In this document: positions 7,822-15,628 of the stretch, piece by piece | Layout: each line of letters opens with the position of its first letter | How positions within the stretch are numbered: the first letter of the stretch is position 1 | Assembly: GCA_020638455.1 (NCBI GenBank) | Contig: JACKIK010000001.1 | Location: forward strand, 682,001-746,000 | Source: Hyphomonas sp. | Lineage (GTDB): Bacteria; Pseudomonadota; Alphaproteobacteria; Caulobacterales; Hyphomonadaceae | Direction of reading: 5' to 3' | Length of the DNA stretch: 64,000 nucleotides | The notes under the pieces: generated by a model | Database searches by the model: none | Told to the model about the DNA's origin: nothing | The model's input: only the letters and a program-made list of their open reading frames with translations | Position numbers and translations under genes: made by a program

Positions 7822-8556
7822 TCAAGCGGCGAACTGTTCACCCAGATAGACCCTGCGCACTTCCTCATTCTTCAGCACGCTGTCAGGCGGGCCGTCGAAC
7901 AGGACTTCACCATCATACATCACATAGGCCCGGTCGACGATCTGCAAAGTCTCGCGCACCTGGTGGTCCGTGATCAGGACGCCCAGGCCACGCTGCTTCA
8001 GATAGCGGACCAGTTCGGAAATATCATTGATGGCGAGCGGGTCGATGCCGGTGAACGGTTCGTCCAGTAGCATGAAGCTCGGACGGGAGGCGAGTGCACG
8101 GGCAATCTCGACCCGGCGGCGTTCACCTCCCGAAAGGGAAGTGGCGGCCTGGTGGCGGAGATGTTCCACGTGAAGTTCGCTGAGCAGGCTGTCGACCTGT
8201 GCCATGCGGGCGGCGCGGTCTTTTTCGACCAGTTCTGCCACCGCCAGTACGTTTTCTTCCACCGTCATGCCCCGGAAAATCGAGGCTTCCTGCGGAAGAT
8301 AGCCCACGCCGAGGCGTGCGCGCTGATACATGGGCAGACGGGTCACGTCTTCACCGTCGATCGAGATGGTTCCCGAATCCACGCTGATGAGGCCCATGAT
8401 CATGTAAAAGCAGGTCGTTTTGCCGGCCCCGTTGGGTCCAAGCAGGCCAACAACTTCACCGCGCTGAAGGGACAGGGACACATCGCGCACGACCTGCCGC
8501 TTGCCAAACGACTTGGCAATATTCTGTGCGACAAGGCCTTCGGCCGACTGGGTCAT
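7822..8556 (-). CDS. lptB: LPS export ABC transporter ATPase LptB
   Basis: Cytoplasmic ATPase that powers extraction of lipopolysaccharide by LptFG. 244 residues with Walker A GPNGAGKTT (residues 40-48), Q-loop, signature LSGGERRRVEIARA, Walker B FMLLDEP and the switch His in LITDHQVRET. An upstream spacer of about 90 bp after lptA includes a GGGG/CCCC hairpin and a GATCG/CGATC hairpin but no obvious terminator T-run, so it may have its own promoter as well as read-through. Confidence 0.97.
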   Translation of the reverse strand: MTQSAEGLVAQNIAKSFGKRQVVRDVSLSLQRGEVVGLLGPNGAGKTTCFYMIMGLISVDSGTISIDGEDVTRLPMYQRARLGVGYLPQEASIFRGMTVEENVLAVAELVEKDRAARMAQVDSLLSELHVEHLRHQAATSLSGGERRRVEIARALASRPSFMLLDEPFTGIDPLAINDISELVRYLKQRGLGVLITDHQVRETLQIVDRAYVMYDGEVLFDGPPDSVLKNEEVRRVYLGEQFAA

Positions 8557-8648
8557 CTGTATTGGAATCCCTTGGTTGCGGGGAATTGTTGCCCCGGTTC
8601 CTGCTTAACCTGACATGCTTAAGATCGGTTTCACGATCCTTTTCAAAT

Positions 8649-9170
8649 TCAACCGTTCGAGCCTTGCTGCGCATCCGGGTCTATCATCATCCGGGTGCGG
8701 CCCGCGCCGCCATCGAGGGTGGTCCGGCGATTGCCGATTTCGAGTTTCAGCGTTTCGCCCTCGGCCACGTCCCGCCCGCGCATCAGGGCGACATGGCCGG
8801 TCATGGTGATCGTGTCGGTCGAAGCGAGATAGACGCCCTTGTCGCCCTTCGCCTTCAGCTCGGGCGTCACATAGAACACGTTGCCGTCGGCCTGCATGGA
8901 CTGGATCTGGCCGAAACTGCCGCCAATTCCGCCGGCACTCCCGGTCTCCTTGCCGGCAAACACCAGCGTGACCGTATCGGCGCGCAGGCGCGCGGTGCCC
9001 TGCTGGATGTCGACATTGCCGACCAGCAGCACCTTGTGCTCGCGCTCGAGGCTCTCTGTCCGGTCGGAATTGATGTAGATCGGCCCGCCATCTGACGAGA
9101 TCTGCGCAAAGGCCGGCGCGGCCAGGCATGCCATCGCCGCCAATGCAGCCGAAATCTTACTGGGAGCCAT
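8649..9170 (-). CDS. lptA: LPS transport periplasmic bridge protein LptA (OstA domain)
   Basis: Periplasmic beta-jellyroll protein that carries LPS from LptC to LptD. A signal peptide (MAPSKISAALAAMACLAAPAFA) precedes a domain with the family pattern of beta strands, such as GNVDIQQGTARLRAD and GHVALMRGRDVAEGE. The ATG at 9170 is preferred over a GTG at 9185 because GAGGGTG lies at good spacing before it. The gene overlaps the end of lptC by 14 bp, supporting coupled expression. 173 residues. Confidence 0.92.
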   Translation of the reverse strand: MAPSKISAALAAMACLAAPAFAQISSDGGPIYINSDRTESLEREHKVLLVGNVDIQQGTARLRADTVTLVFAGKETGSAGGIGGSFGQIQSMQADGNVFYVTPELKAKGDKGVYLASTDTITMTGHVALMRGRDVAEGETLKLEIGNRRTTLDGGAGRTRMMIDPDAQQGSNG

Positions 9171-9834
9171 CACTATCACCCTCACCTTTGGGCGCCTCTT
9201 CTTCTGCGGGCGCAGGATAAATCACGGTCCGCACATTGCCGAGGCAGACAATGCGGTTACCGTCTTCAAGCACTTCATACGAGTCGCAGCGGATATCGCC
9301 AAGGGGACCTTTGCCCTCCAGCGGCGACAGGCCCTCGACCCGCCCTTCCCCGACATGCACGCGCGCGCCGGAGGTCTGGAACGTATAGCCTGTATTATCG
9401 CTGATACGCACGTCGTCATACAGTTCGAGAATGCCGGCCGCGCGATCGTACATGCCGGACGGCGCGCGCACTTCGGTGCCGGCGGCATCGCGCAGCACCG
9501 GCGCAACCAGGTCCACGGCCTCCGCCTCGGTGCGCCGCCGCTTGGCAGCGTCTGCGGTGATCTGGAAGCTCTGCCCGGACCCATCGCGCCCGGTAAAGCG
9601 CGGATTGAGCATGGTCACGGTCTCGTCCTCGGAAACCTCGACCGGCCGGGCCTCGCTGCTGATGGCGCTCTTGATCACATGGCCTGCAAAAAAGCCGATC
9701 GACACGGCCGCACAGGCGACAAAGGCCATGCGCAGCAGCCGGACGCGCTCCGACCGCCGGCGCGCCTGCGCCAGCGTGAGCTGGCGGCGCGGCGCCCAGA
9801 GCGACACCGGATCATGATGCGTGGCAGCGTCCAT
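9157..9834 (-). CDS. lptC: LPS export protein LptC
   Basis: Inner-membrane anchored component that links LptBFG with LptA. 225 residues: a cytoplasmic basic N-terminus of about 33 residues, one membrane helix (MAFVACAAVSIGFFAGHVI, near 36-54) and a periplasmic OstA-like domain with MYDRAAGILELYDDV. The C-terminal acidic tail is of a kind common in alphaproteobacterial homologues. It lies between rnd and lptA on the same strand. Confidence 0.92.
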   Translation of the reverse strand: MDAATHHDPVSLWAPRRQLTLAQARRRSERVRLLRMAFVACAAVSIGFFAGHVIKSAISSEARPVEVSEDETVTMLNPRFTGRDGSGQSFQITADAAKRRRTEAEAVDLVAPVLRDAAGTEVRAPSGMYDRAAGILELYDDVRISDNTGYTFQTSGARVHVGEGRVEGLSPLEGKGPLGDIRCDSYEVLEDGNRIVCLGNVRTVIYPAPAEEEAPKGEGDSDGSQ

Positions 9835-9919
9835 GGGATGCGGCAGAACCTGTAAAAGCCTTTGCAGTGTTTACCTTCGATATGTCCGCAACAAAAGCGG
9901 CGAAGGCATGACAGGACTG

Positions 9920-10534
9920 TCAGCTGTGGGCGAAGATGTCCTCGCCCGCCCAGCCCTCAAGGTCGAGCTGCGCGCGCACCGGCAGGAAATCGAAGCAGGC
10001 CTGCGCCAGGCCAAGCCGTCCCTCGCGCACCAGCATCGCCTCAAGGCCTTCCTTGATCTGGTGCAGATACAGCACATCGGAGGCCGCGTACTGCATCTGG
10101 GCATCGCTGAGATCGGCGGCCCCCCAGTCGGAGCTCTGCTGCGTCTTGGACAGCTCCACCCCGGCCACTTCGCGGGCGACATCCTTCAGGCCGTGCCGGT
10201 CCGTATAGGTGCGGGCAAGGCGCGAGGCGATCTTGGTGCACCAGACCGGGGCGCACGAGACGCCCAGCCATTTCCGCATCATGGCAATGTCGAAGCGCGC
10301 GAAGTGGAACAGTTTCACGGTTTTCGGATCGGCGAGCAGCGCCTTCAGGTTCGGGCAGTCAAAATCGCGCGTCAGCTGCACCAGGTGCGCCGTGCCGTCG
10401 CCGGCCGAGAGCTGCACCAGCGTCAGGTGGTCCCGCTGCGGGTTGAGGCCCATGGCTTCTGTGTCGATGGCAACCACGGGGCCGAAATCCATGCCGGCCG
10501 GCAGGTCGCCCTTGTGGAGCGTGATACCGTTCAT
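9920..10534 (-). CDS. rnd: Ribonuclease D-like 3'-5' exonuclease
   Basis: DEDDy exonuclease for 3' trimming of structured RNA. Exo I DTEAMGL (about residues 24-30), Exo II with F-H-F-A-R-F-D and Exo III Y-A-A-S-D are all present. At 204 residues it contains only the catalytic domain and lacks the two HRDC domains of E. coli RNase D, which is the usual form next to lptC in alphaproteobacteria. ATG at 10534; about 85 bp separates its stop from lptC. Confidence 0.9.
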   Translation of the reverse strand: MNGITLHKGDLPAGMDFGPVVAIDTEAMGLNPQRDHLTLVQLSAGDGTAHLVQLTRDFDCPNLKALLADPKTVKLFHFARFDIAMMRKWLGVSCAPVWCTKIASRLARTYTDRHGLKDVAREVAGVELSKTQQSSDWGAADLSDAQMQYAASDVLYLHQIKEGLEAMLVREGRLGLAQACFDFLPVRAQLDLEGWAGEDIFAHS

Positions 10535-10641
10535 GACCGGCCTCTAGCATGAAAGCCGTTAAGGGCAAGTATTGCCTTGTCCCACAGGCAGGCCCTGACA
10601 AGATGTCGGACAAGGATGCGCCTGTCTGACCCCTTCGCGGT

Positions 10642-10729
10642 CCGGACACAGACCGGAATCAGGCCGGAATCAGACCGGGATTGGACCGGACAGGCGCCCG
10701 AACAGTCCGGACGTCCGGATCAGACAGGG
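10642..10729. repeat. Degenerate 11-bp tandem repeat, consensus CCGGAAYCAGA
   Basis: Eight CCGGA-type units start at 10642, 10653, 10664, 10675, 10686, 10697, 10707 and 10715. The first six are spaced exactly 11 bp; the last two are shorter. The array fills the gap between rnd and the PaaI-type thioesterase and ends about 10 bp before the thioesterase start, so it must overlap that gene's 5' leader. A second array of the same period and similar unit lies at 48746-48799. Confidence 0.8.
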
Positions 10730-10739
10730 AGAAACAGGC

Positions 10740-11141
10740 ATGACCCCGGAGCAACTCGCCGCCATGGCCGCCTCGATGCCGTTCGCGTCATTGATCGGGC
10801 TCGAAGTGATCGAAGCCAGACAGGACAAGGTGACCGTGCGCGCCACGGTGCGCCCCGACCTCTGCACGGCGGGCGGTATCGCCCATGGCGGCTTCCTGAT
10901 GACGCTGGCCGACAGTGCCGGCGCGCTCGGCGCCTTCCTCAACCTGCCCAAAGGCTCGAAAGGCACAACCACGACCGAAAGCAAGACGAACCTGATTGCG
11001 GCGGCGCCTGCGGGCACGGTGCTGACAGCGACGGCGACACCCGTCAGCACAGGCCGGAGGCTCCAGGTCTGGCAGACCCGGGTGGAGCGCGACGACGGCA
11101 AGCTCGTCTCGCTCACGACCCAGAGCCAGATGAACCTCTAG
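10740..11141 (+). CDS. PaaI-type hotdog thioesterase
   Basis: 133-residue acyl-CoA thioesterase of the PaaI group. The motif G-G-I-A-H-G-G-F-L-M-T-L-A-D (about residues 44-57) carries the family's H-G-G and catalytic Asp, and the T-T-T-E-S-K-T-N-L-I strand follows. GGGAGAAACAGGC precedes the ATG. The last codons overlap the 3' end of the convergent acyltransferase by 4 bp. Its leader is made of the 11-bp tandem repeats described at 10642. Confidence 0.88.
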   Translation: MTPEQLAAMAASMPFASLIGLEVIEARQDKVTVRATVRPDLCTAGGIAHGGFLMTLADSAGALGAFLNLPKGSKGTTTTESKTNLIAAAPAGTVLTATATPVSTGRRLQVWQTRVERDDGKLVSLTTQSQMNL

Positions 11142-12199
11142 GCTGCAGCCGCGCGGCGGCGCACCGGCGAGCGGTGGCCGACGGCGAGCATGGGCTGTTC
11201 CACAAGCCGATAGAATGCGAAGGCGGCGATGATCGCGACCGAGACGAAGCCGAGGCAGGCAAACGCATTGTCGAGAAGGCCGGGGCCGGCGAACCGCCCC
11301 CAGACGATGCCGAGCACGGCAAAAAGCGGCAGGTGAATGAGGTAGAGCGCGAAGGACGCATCGCCCAGCGCCACCAGCGGGCGCGGCCAGCGCGGCCGCT
11401 CTGACGGACCCGCAACGGCGAAGACGAGTGCCGCGGCGGCCGGCCCGAAACAGGCAGCACGCCGCCAGCCATCGGCAAATCCGGCCTCCTCGGGCGCCGG
11501 GCCGAGCGTCATGACCGCGCCGGCAAACCAGAGGGCGGCGAGGACACCGGCGACCTGCGCGGCGCGATTTCCGATAAAGCGCGGACGGATCACGGCAATG
11601 CCGGCGCCGAGGATGAATTCCAGCGTCAGGGGGTGCAGCACGATCTGCCCGGCCGGCGATGACGGCGAAAAGCCTGTGGCCCCCGCTCCCAGGATCACCG
11701 CGAGCCAGCCGAGACCGAGCCAGCCGCGCCAGCGCACCGGCGCCAGAAGCAGCAGCGCGAATACGATGTAGAAGTACATCTCGTGCACAAGCGTCCAGCC
11801 GACATTCAGGATAGGCTCGCGCGCCTGCGGCAGGAGGGCGAGCGAGGCGGCAATATCGGGCGCCTCGCCGGCGAAGCTGCCGAAATAGCGGTGGCCCGAA
11901 CCGATCCAGACGGCCAGCACGCCGAGGGTCGCGACCCAGTAGGGCGGATAGATCCGGAGCATGCGCTTGGCGAGGAAGTTCCCGGCGCTGACCGGGCCCG
12001 GCATTGCCCGGCCGGCGACGCGCACCATGATGAAGCCGGAAATGACGAAGAAGAGGTCTACTCCCGCGCGGCCATATTCTGCGAATTGCGGCACGAGCGC
12101 GTCGGGGCCGTAGAGCCGCTCGACAGTATGAAAATGGAACAGTGCCACGGCCAGCGCGGCAAGGCCACGCAAGACCTGGATGCCATCAAGGCGCTGCAT
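11138..12199 (-). CDS. Acyltransferase-3 family membrane protein (OafA/YrhL-like)
   Basis: 353 residues, about ten predicted membrane helices. The N-terminal LDGIQVLRGLAALAVALFHF with G-V-D-L-F-F-V-I-S-G-F-I about 40 residues later is diagnostic of acyltransferase family 3, which acetylates or succinylates cell-surface sugars or lipids at the inner membrane. Conserved His in ALFHFH and Arg/His elements are intact. The acceptor cannot be deduced; there is no polysaccharide cluster around it. It stands alone on its strand. Confidence 0.9.
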   Translation of the reverse strand: MQRLDGIQVLRGLAALAVALFHFHTVERLYGPDALVPQFAEYGRAGVDLFFVISGFIMVRVAGRAMPGPVSAGNFLAKRMLRIYPPYWVATLGVLAVWIGSGHRYFGSFAGEAPDIAASLALLPQAREPILNVGWTLVHEMYFYIVFALLLLAPVRWRGWLGLGWLAVILGAGATGFSPSSPAGQIVLHPLTLEFILGAGIAVIRPRFIGNRAAQVAGVLAALWFAGAVMTLGPAPEEAGFADGWRRAACFGPAAAALVFAVAGPSERPRWPRPLVALGDASFALYLIHLPLFAVLGIVWGRFAGPGLLDNAFACLGFVSVAIIAAFAFYRLVEQPMLAVGHRSPVRRRAAAA

Positions 12200-12371
12200 T
12201 GATAGCCCCCTTCCCGTTCTGCGTCAGAATTGGAAGCGGGTTGCGCAAACCATGCCAGAACGGCATTGGGATGTCCCGGGACCCTGCTGCCTTGTTGAGC
12301 GCGCCCCGTTTTGCGAAAGGCAGTGCGCCGCAGCATGAGCCTGCCCGAGCCGGGGCCTCTTGCCCGCGGCT

Positions 12372-12869
12372 TCAGGACGTCTCGCCGTTGGCGCCAAGCG
12401 AGAGGAGCAACTCATCCAGCTGTGCGAACTGTTCGGGCATTCCGCCCTCCATGCCGTAATAGGCCTCGTCGAGGGCCTCCTTCGAAGGATAGACTTCCCG
12501 CAGGACGAGCCGCGTCCTGCCGCCCATGTCCTCGAAAGTCACCGTCGTGACGGCGGCATCCTCGCTTTCCTCATTCGTCCAGACGAGGCGGGCATCCGGG
12601 ACCACTTCGAGATACTGGCCGAAGAACTCCATGGCGCTGGAGGCATCGTGGCCGAAGGCGAGGCGATAGCCGCCGCCGGTGCGGACATCCATTTCGCAGG
12701 ACAGGATGGGAACGCCCATCGACTTCGGCGCCCACCACCGCATGAACAGGTCGGGCCGGGTCCACGCCTCAAACACGATGTGAACCGGCGCGTCGAAGAT
12801 GCGGGTGACGACGAGCTCGCGTTCGGATTTTCGCTCGACTGCCGTACGGCTATCGCTTCCTGTGCCCAT
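12372..12869 (-). CDS. SRPBCC (AHSA1/activator of Hsp90-like) domain protein
   Basis: 165-residue START/Bet v1-like fold protein of the AHSA1 type: R-I-F-D-A-P-V-H-I-V-F-E-A-W-T-R-P-D near residues 23-40, then R-W-W-A-P-K and a C-terminal amphipathic helix. Its start overlaps the end of the ArsR gene by 20 bp. ArsR-SRPBCC pairs are common in bacteria; the SRPBCC partner probably binds a small hydrophobic ligand, but its physiological role is generally unknown. Confidence 0.88.
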   Translation of the reverse strand: MGTGSDSRTAVERKSERELVVTRIFDAPVHIVFEAWTRPDLFMRWWAPKSMGVPILSCEMDVRTGGGYRLAFGHDASSAMEFFGQYLEVVPDARLVWTNEESEDAAVTTVTFEDMGGRTRLVLREVYPSKEALDEAYYGMEGGMPEQFAQLDELLLSLGANGETS

Positions 12870-13212
12870 CGGCTCTCTCCTTGCGCTTCAGTTCCCCGAC
12901 AAGTTCATTCAGCGCGTCGAAGCGCGTTTCCCAGACTTCCCGGCGCCGTTCGATCCATGCCGCTTCGTCATCGAGGCGGCGCCGGCCGAGCCTGCAGGTT
13001 CGTACGCGCCCGACCTTCTCGGTGGTGACGAGCCCTGCCTGCTCCAGGACGCCGACATGTTTCTTCATTCCGGTGAGCGTCATGTGGAACCTGTCGGCAA
13101 GCTCCGTGATCGAAGCATCCCTGCGCTCAAGCAGTTCCAGGACGCCGCGCCGCGTCGCATCCGACAGCGCGGCAAAGGAAGCATCCAGGTGGGCGGATTG
13201 TAACTGAACCAT
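12850..13212 (-). CDS. ArsR family transcriptional repressor
   Basis: 120-residue winged-helix regulator: F-A-A-L-S-D-A-T-R-R-G-V-L-E-L-L-E-R at about residues 12-29, recognition helix in S-I-T-E-L-A-D-R-F-H-M-T-L-T-G-M-K-K-H, and the wing T-T-E-K-V-G-R-V-R-T-C. No ArsR metal-site Cys pair (CxC in helix 3) is present, so a non-metal signal is likely. The start codon lies inside a perfect palindrome, pointing to tight autoregulation of this gene and the downstream SRPBCC gene. Confidence 0.92.
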   Translation of the reverse strand: MVQLQSAHLDASFAALSDATRRGVLELLERRDASITELADRFHMTLTGMKKHVGVLEQAGLVTTEKVGRVRTCRLGRRRLDDEAAWIERRREVWETRFDALNELVGELKRKERADGHRKR

Positions 13213-13250
13213 CTGGTTCAGTATCTAGGGCAAGCGGCGGTGCCGCGCAA
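13203..13250 (-). promoter_or_regulatory. ArsR promoter and operator, probably leaderless
   Basis: On the minus strand TTGCGC (13250-13245) and TAGATA (13227-13222) are separated by exactly 17 bp and form a -35/-10 pair. Immediately downstream a perfect inverted repeat ACTGAACC-N4-GGTTCAGT (13203-13222) contains the ATG at 13212. The predicted transcription start is within about 3 bp of the ATG, so the mRNA would be leaderless and the repressor would cover both -10 and start codon. Confidence 0.75.
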
Positions 13251-13274
13251 CAGTTTTTGCTTTGCAGTTGCAGG

Positions 13275-13745
13275 TCAGCTGCCCGCTGCTTTCTTCAGGG
13301 CCACAAGCGCCGTATCCATGGCGTTCAGGAAACGGGAGCGGTCCTGCTTTGAGAAGGGCGGCGCGCCGCGCGGGGCGTTTTCGCCGAGGCCGGCGCGGAG
13401 GTCCTGATGGATGGCGCGGACGGCGACGGCGCTGCCGATGGAGGCGTCGGTGAACGGCTTGCCGGTCGGCGAGAGTACCCGCGCTCCCTTGTCGAGGCAG
13501 CGCTGGGCGAGCAGGATGTCGGCGGTGATGACAAGGCTGAAGGGGTCGGCCTGGTCCGCGACCCAGTCGTCAGCCGCATCGAATCCGTCGGTCACGACCT
13601 GGCGCGAGATGAGCCGGTGCTCCGGAATGCGGAGATAGGCGTTGGCGACGATCACCACCGCCACGCCATGTCGAAGGGCGACGCGGTAGACCTCCTCCTT
13701 CACCGGGCAGGCATCGGCATCGACGAGGACCCGGATCTCAGCCAT
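13275..13745 (-). CDS. YaiI/YqxD family (UPF0178, DUF188) protein
   Basis: 156 residues. The family hallmark V-D-A-D-A-C-P-V-K-E-E is at residues 7-17, with D-D-W-V-A-D-Q-A-D and S-L-V-I-T-A-D-I-L-L-A following; the fold is PIN-like and the acidic residues suggest a metal-dependent nuclease, though this is unproven for the family. The ATG at 13745 is preferred over one at 13757 because homologues begin a few residues before the VDADACP strand. It overlaps the end of the MmcQ/YjbR gene and ends the four-gene run that begins at 15156. Confidence 0.9.
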   Translation of the reverse strand: MAEIRVLVDADACPVKEEVYRVALRHGVAVVIVANAYLRIPEHRLISRQVVTDGFDAADDWVADQADPFSLVITADILLAQRCLDKGARVLSPTGKPFTDASIGSAVAVRAIHQDLRAGLGENAPRGAPPFSKQDRSRFLNAMDTALVALKKAAGS

Positions 13746-14085
13746 CGAGTTCGCCATGGTATTTCGGCGGGGCGGCGTGGCGCCAGGCCATGGCGAGGAC
13801 GGACTTCAGCGTCGCCTCGTCGCAGGCAGCAAGGTCGATCATGGTTGCGCCCTTGTCGCCCCATTTGTTCGGCAGCTTCCAGAAGATACCCGGTTCGGCA
13901 AGCACCAGCATGGCCTGCTCCTCCGGCGTGAGGAAGGCGTTGCAGTTCGAGGCGTCGCCCGCAAGCGTGCAGAAATTCTTTCCCTTCGGCACGTCGACGC
14001 GGAAGGCTGCGCGGTCGAAGTGCGGCTTTTCCAGCGCGTGGGGAAAGCCGAGGGCGATCTTCCGGAATTGCGCGGCGGTGATCAT
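13738..14085 (-). CDS. MmcQ/YjbR family DNA-binding-fold protein
   Basis: 115 residues of the CyaY-like MmcQ/YjbR family: A-L-G-F-P-H-A-L-E-K-P-H-F near residues 11-23, K-N-F-C-T-L, and W-K-L-P-N-K-W-G-D-K-G-A-T at about 69-81. The biochemical role is unknown; the fold is often described as DNA-binding. The start overlaps the stop of the acyltransferase upstream (ATGA) and the end overlaps yaiI, so all three are translated from one message. Confidence 0.88.
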   Translation of the reverse strand: MITAAQFRKIALGFPHALEKPHFDRAAFRVDVPKGKNFCTLAGDASNCNAFLTPEEQAMLVLAEPGIFWKLPNKWGDKGATMIDLAACDEATLKSVLAMAWRHAAPPKYHGELDG

Positions 14086-15014
14086 CGGTACACCAGGGGC
14101 TTCCTCTGCTGGAAGCGCTCCCCTGCCCGGACGAGACGTGCATGCTGGTCGGGGCCGGCGAGCTCATAGGTCCGTTCCCGGAGGAATTCCATCAGGCCGC
14201 GGCGCTTGCCCGCCGTGGCGAGCACGTCCGGCGCCAGCGTTTCGCCGATCTCGACGCGCAGGGATTTGCCCATGCGGCGGCGCACCTCGCGGAAGACGAG
14301 CGCGAGGCGTAGCTCCAGCGAGAGATGGCTCGCGACCTGGAACAGGCGCGAATTCTGGCCGTCGAAATAGATCGGCGTCACAGAGGCATTGCCATGGGTG
14401 ATGAGCTTTGCCGTGAACGGCTTCCATTCGTCGTCCACTGCCGTCCGGTCGAACGGGCGGGGCGTCGTGGCGACGCCGCCCGAGGGAAAGACTATGATGC
14501 AGCTGCCGGCCTTGATGTGGTCCAGCGCTGCCTTGCGCATGGCGACATTGGCGGCTAGGGCCTCGCGCGTGCCGGAGAAGTCGACCCGCAGCAGGTAGTC
14601 CCGCGCCTCGGGCACGCCATCGAGGGCCGAGTTGGTCAGCACGCGGAAATCCGTCCGGCGCAGGCTGATCAGCCAGCAGATGATCAGCCCGTCGAGAACG
14701 CCGAAGGGATGGTTGGCCACGACAACCAGCGGCCCTTCACGCGGGATGTCCGCGAGGCGCGAGGCTGAAAAGCGCACATCGAGATCGAGCAGCCGCACCG
14801 CGGCCTCGAAGAAGGGCACGTCATTGGCGAGATGGGCGCGGTAGTGCTCGTAGAGCTTCCGGAGTTTCGGCTGGCCGGACAGGCGCTCGACCGCACGGAT
14901 GAAGCGGCGTTTGACCGGGTCGTCGAAATAGGAGGCGTAGGACAGGTCGGCCGGCGGGGGCGCATCCTGCGCGGTCAGGTCATGCAGGTCGGTTCCGGAA
15001 GGCTCGTATGACAT
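14082..15014 (-). CDS. Lysophospholipid acyltransferase family protein (PlsC-like)
   Basis: 310 residues. The acyltransferase block I motif N-H-P-F-G-V-L-D is at about residue 102-109 and block III-like F-P-S-G-G-V-A-T-T about 90 residues later. Longer than PlsC, with an N-terminal extension, it resembles the hemolysin-like/OlsA group that acylates lyso-lipids such as lyso-ornithine lipid; no OlsB partner is adjacent. The ATG at 15014 is used; a TTG two codons upstream is also in frame. The 5' end lies inside a tiny membrane-protein gene read in another frame. Confidence 0.88.
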   Translation of the reverse strand: MSYEPSGTDLHDLTAQDAPPPADLSYASYFDDPVKRRFIRAVERLSGQPKLRKLYEHYRAHLANDVPFFEAAVRLLDLDVRFSASRLADIPREGPLVVVANHPFGVLDGLIICWLISLRRTDFRVLTNSALDGVPEARDYLLRVDFSGTREALAANVAMRKAALDHIKAGSCIIVFPSGGVATTPRPFDRTAVDDEWKPFTAKLITHGNASVTPIYFDGQNSRLFQVASHLSLELRLALVFREVRRRMGKSLRVEIGETLAPDVLATAGKRRGLMEFLRERTYELAGPDQHARLVRAGERFQQRKPLVYR

Positions 15015-15156
15015 CGCCAACCCACAGGGCCAGATTGATCGGAATCAGCGACATAACAAATGCCCAGACGAAAACAAAGGCGCGCGGCCACAGATAGTAG
15101 GCGGCAACCATGGCGATCACCGCAACCGGCGTGACCCATCGCATGACACGGTCCAT
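14980..15156 (-). CDS. Small two-helix membrane protein
   Basis: 58 residues starting MDRVMRWVTPVAVIAMVAAY, with two hydrophobic helices (about 8-22 and 26-46) and a basic C-terminus ending FRNRPA. It overlaps the acyltransferase start by 35 bp in a different frame and reads in the same direction. The hydrophobic pattern and plausible ATG make it more than chance. It may assist or couple translation of the lipid acyltransferase. No homologue recalled. Confidence 0.6.
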   Translation of the reverse strand: MDRVMRWVTPVAVIAMVAAYYLWPRAFVFVWAFVMSLIPINLALWVGDVIRAFRNRPA

Positions 15157-15232
15157 CAGCTTCTTCCCGTCCGCTTATCCGACAAAGTCCTGCAAGCCGG
15201 GCAAAAGTGCAATCCGTAATCCTACGTTCGGG

Positions 15233-15628
15233 TCAAAGAAGCTCCGAAATGCGCATAAGATAGCCATCCGGGTCCTGAACCACGAACTGGCGGACCCGTA
15301 CCGGCTCGCCGTCGCGGAGATAGGTCCGCTCTTCGAGGGCGCAGAGAATCGGTGCACCCGCCCGGCTGCAGGCGGCGGAGAGCCCGGCCGCATCGTCCGC
15401 CGTGACCTGGAAATTGACGCCCCGGCCATAGGGCACCTCAAGCGGTCCGGCGAGCCAGACGCGGCCGACCGGCTCTTCAAGCATCAGTTCCGCGCCGCCC
15501 CGCTCAAGGTAGGCGAAGCGCTCCGCCGGCCGCTCGTAGGCGATCCGGAAGCCCAGCACGCCGCAATAGAAATCGAGGCTCCGCCGGAGGTCGCGGACGT
15601 AAAGCTCGGGGACAAGCGCGGCAGTCAC
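15233..15628 (-). CDS. VOC-family (glyoxalase/bleomycin-resistance-like) protein
   Basis: 131 residues with the two beta-alpha-beta-beta-beta modules of the vicinal oxygen chelate fold: [13 protein letters not shown] at 9-21, [10 protein letters not shown] midway and Q-D-P-D-G-Y-L-M-R at the end. The substrate is unknown. The start overlaps the metA stop by 4 bp (ATGA), so it is co-transcribed with metA under the SAM-II riboswitch, which may hint at a link with methionine or SAM metabolism. Confidence 0.9.
   Translation of the reverse strand: MTAALVPELYVRDLRRSLDFYCGVLGFRIAYERPAERFAYLERGGAELMLEEPVGRVWLAGPLEVPYGRGVNFQVTADDAAGLSAACSRAGAPILCALEERTYLRDGEPVRVRQFVVQDPDGYLMRISELL

Noticed and set aside
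10642..10729. CRISPR array
   Set aside because: Units are 11 bp, contiguous and degenerate, without spacers or cas genes. The same applies to the arrays at 47543 and 48746.
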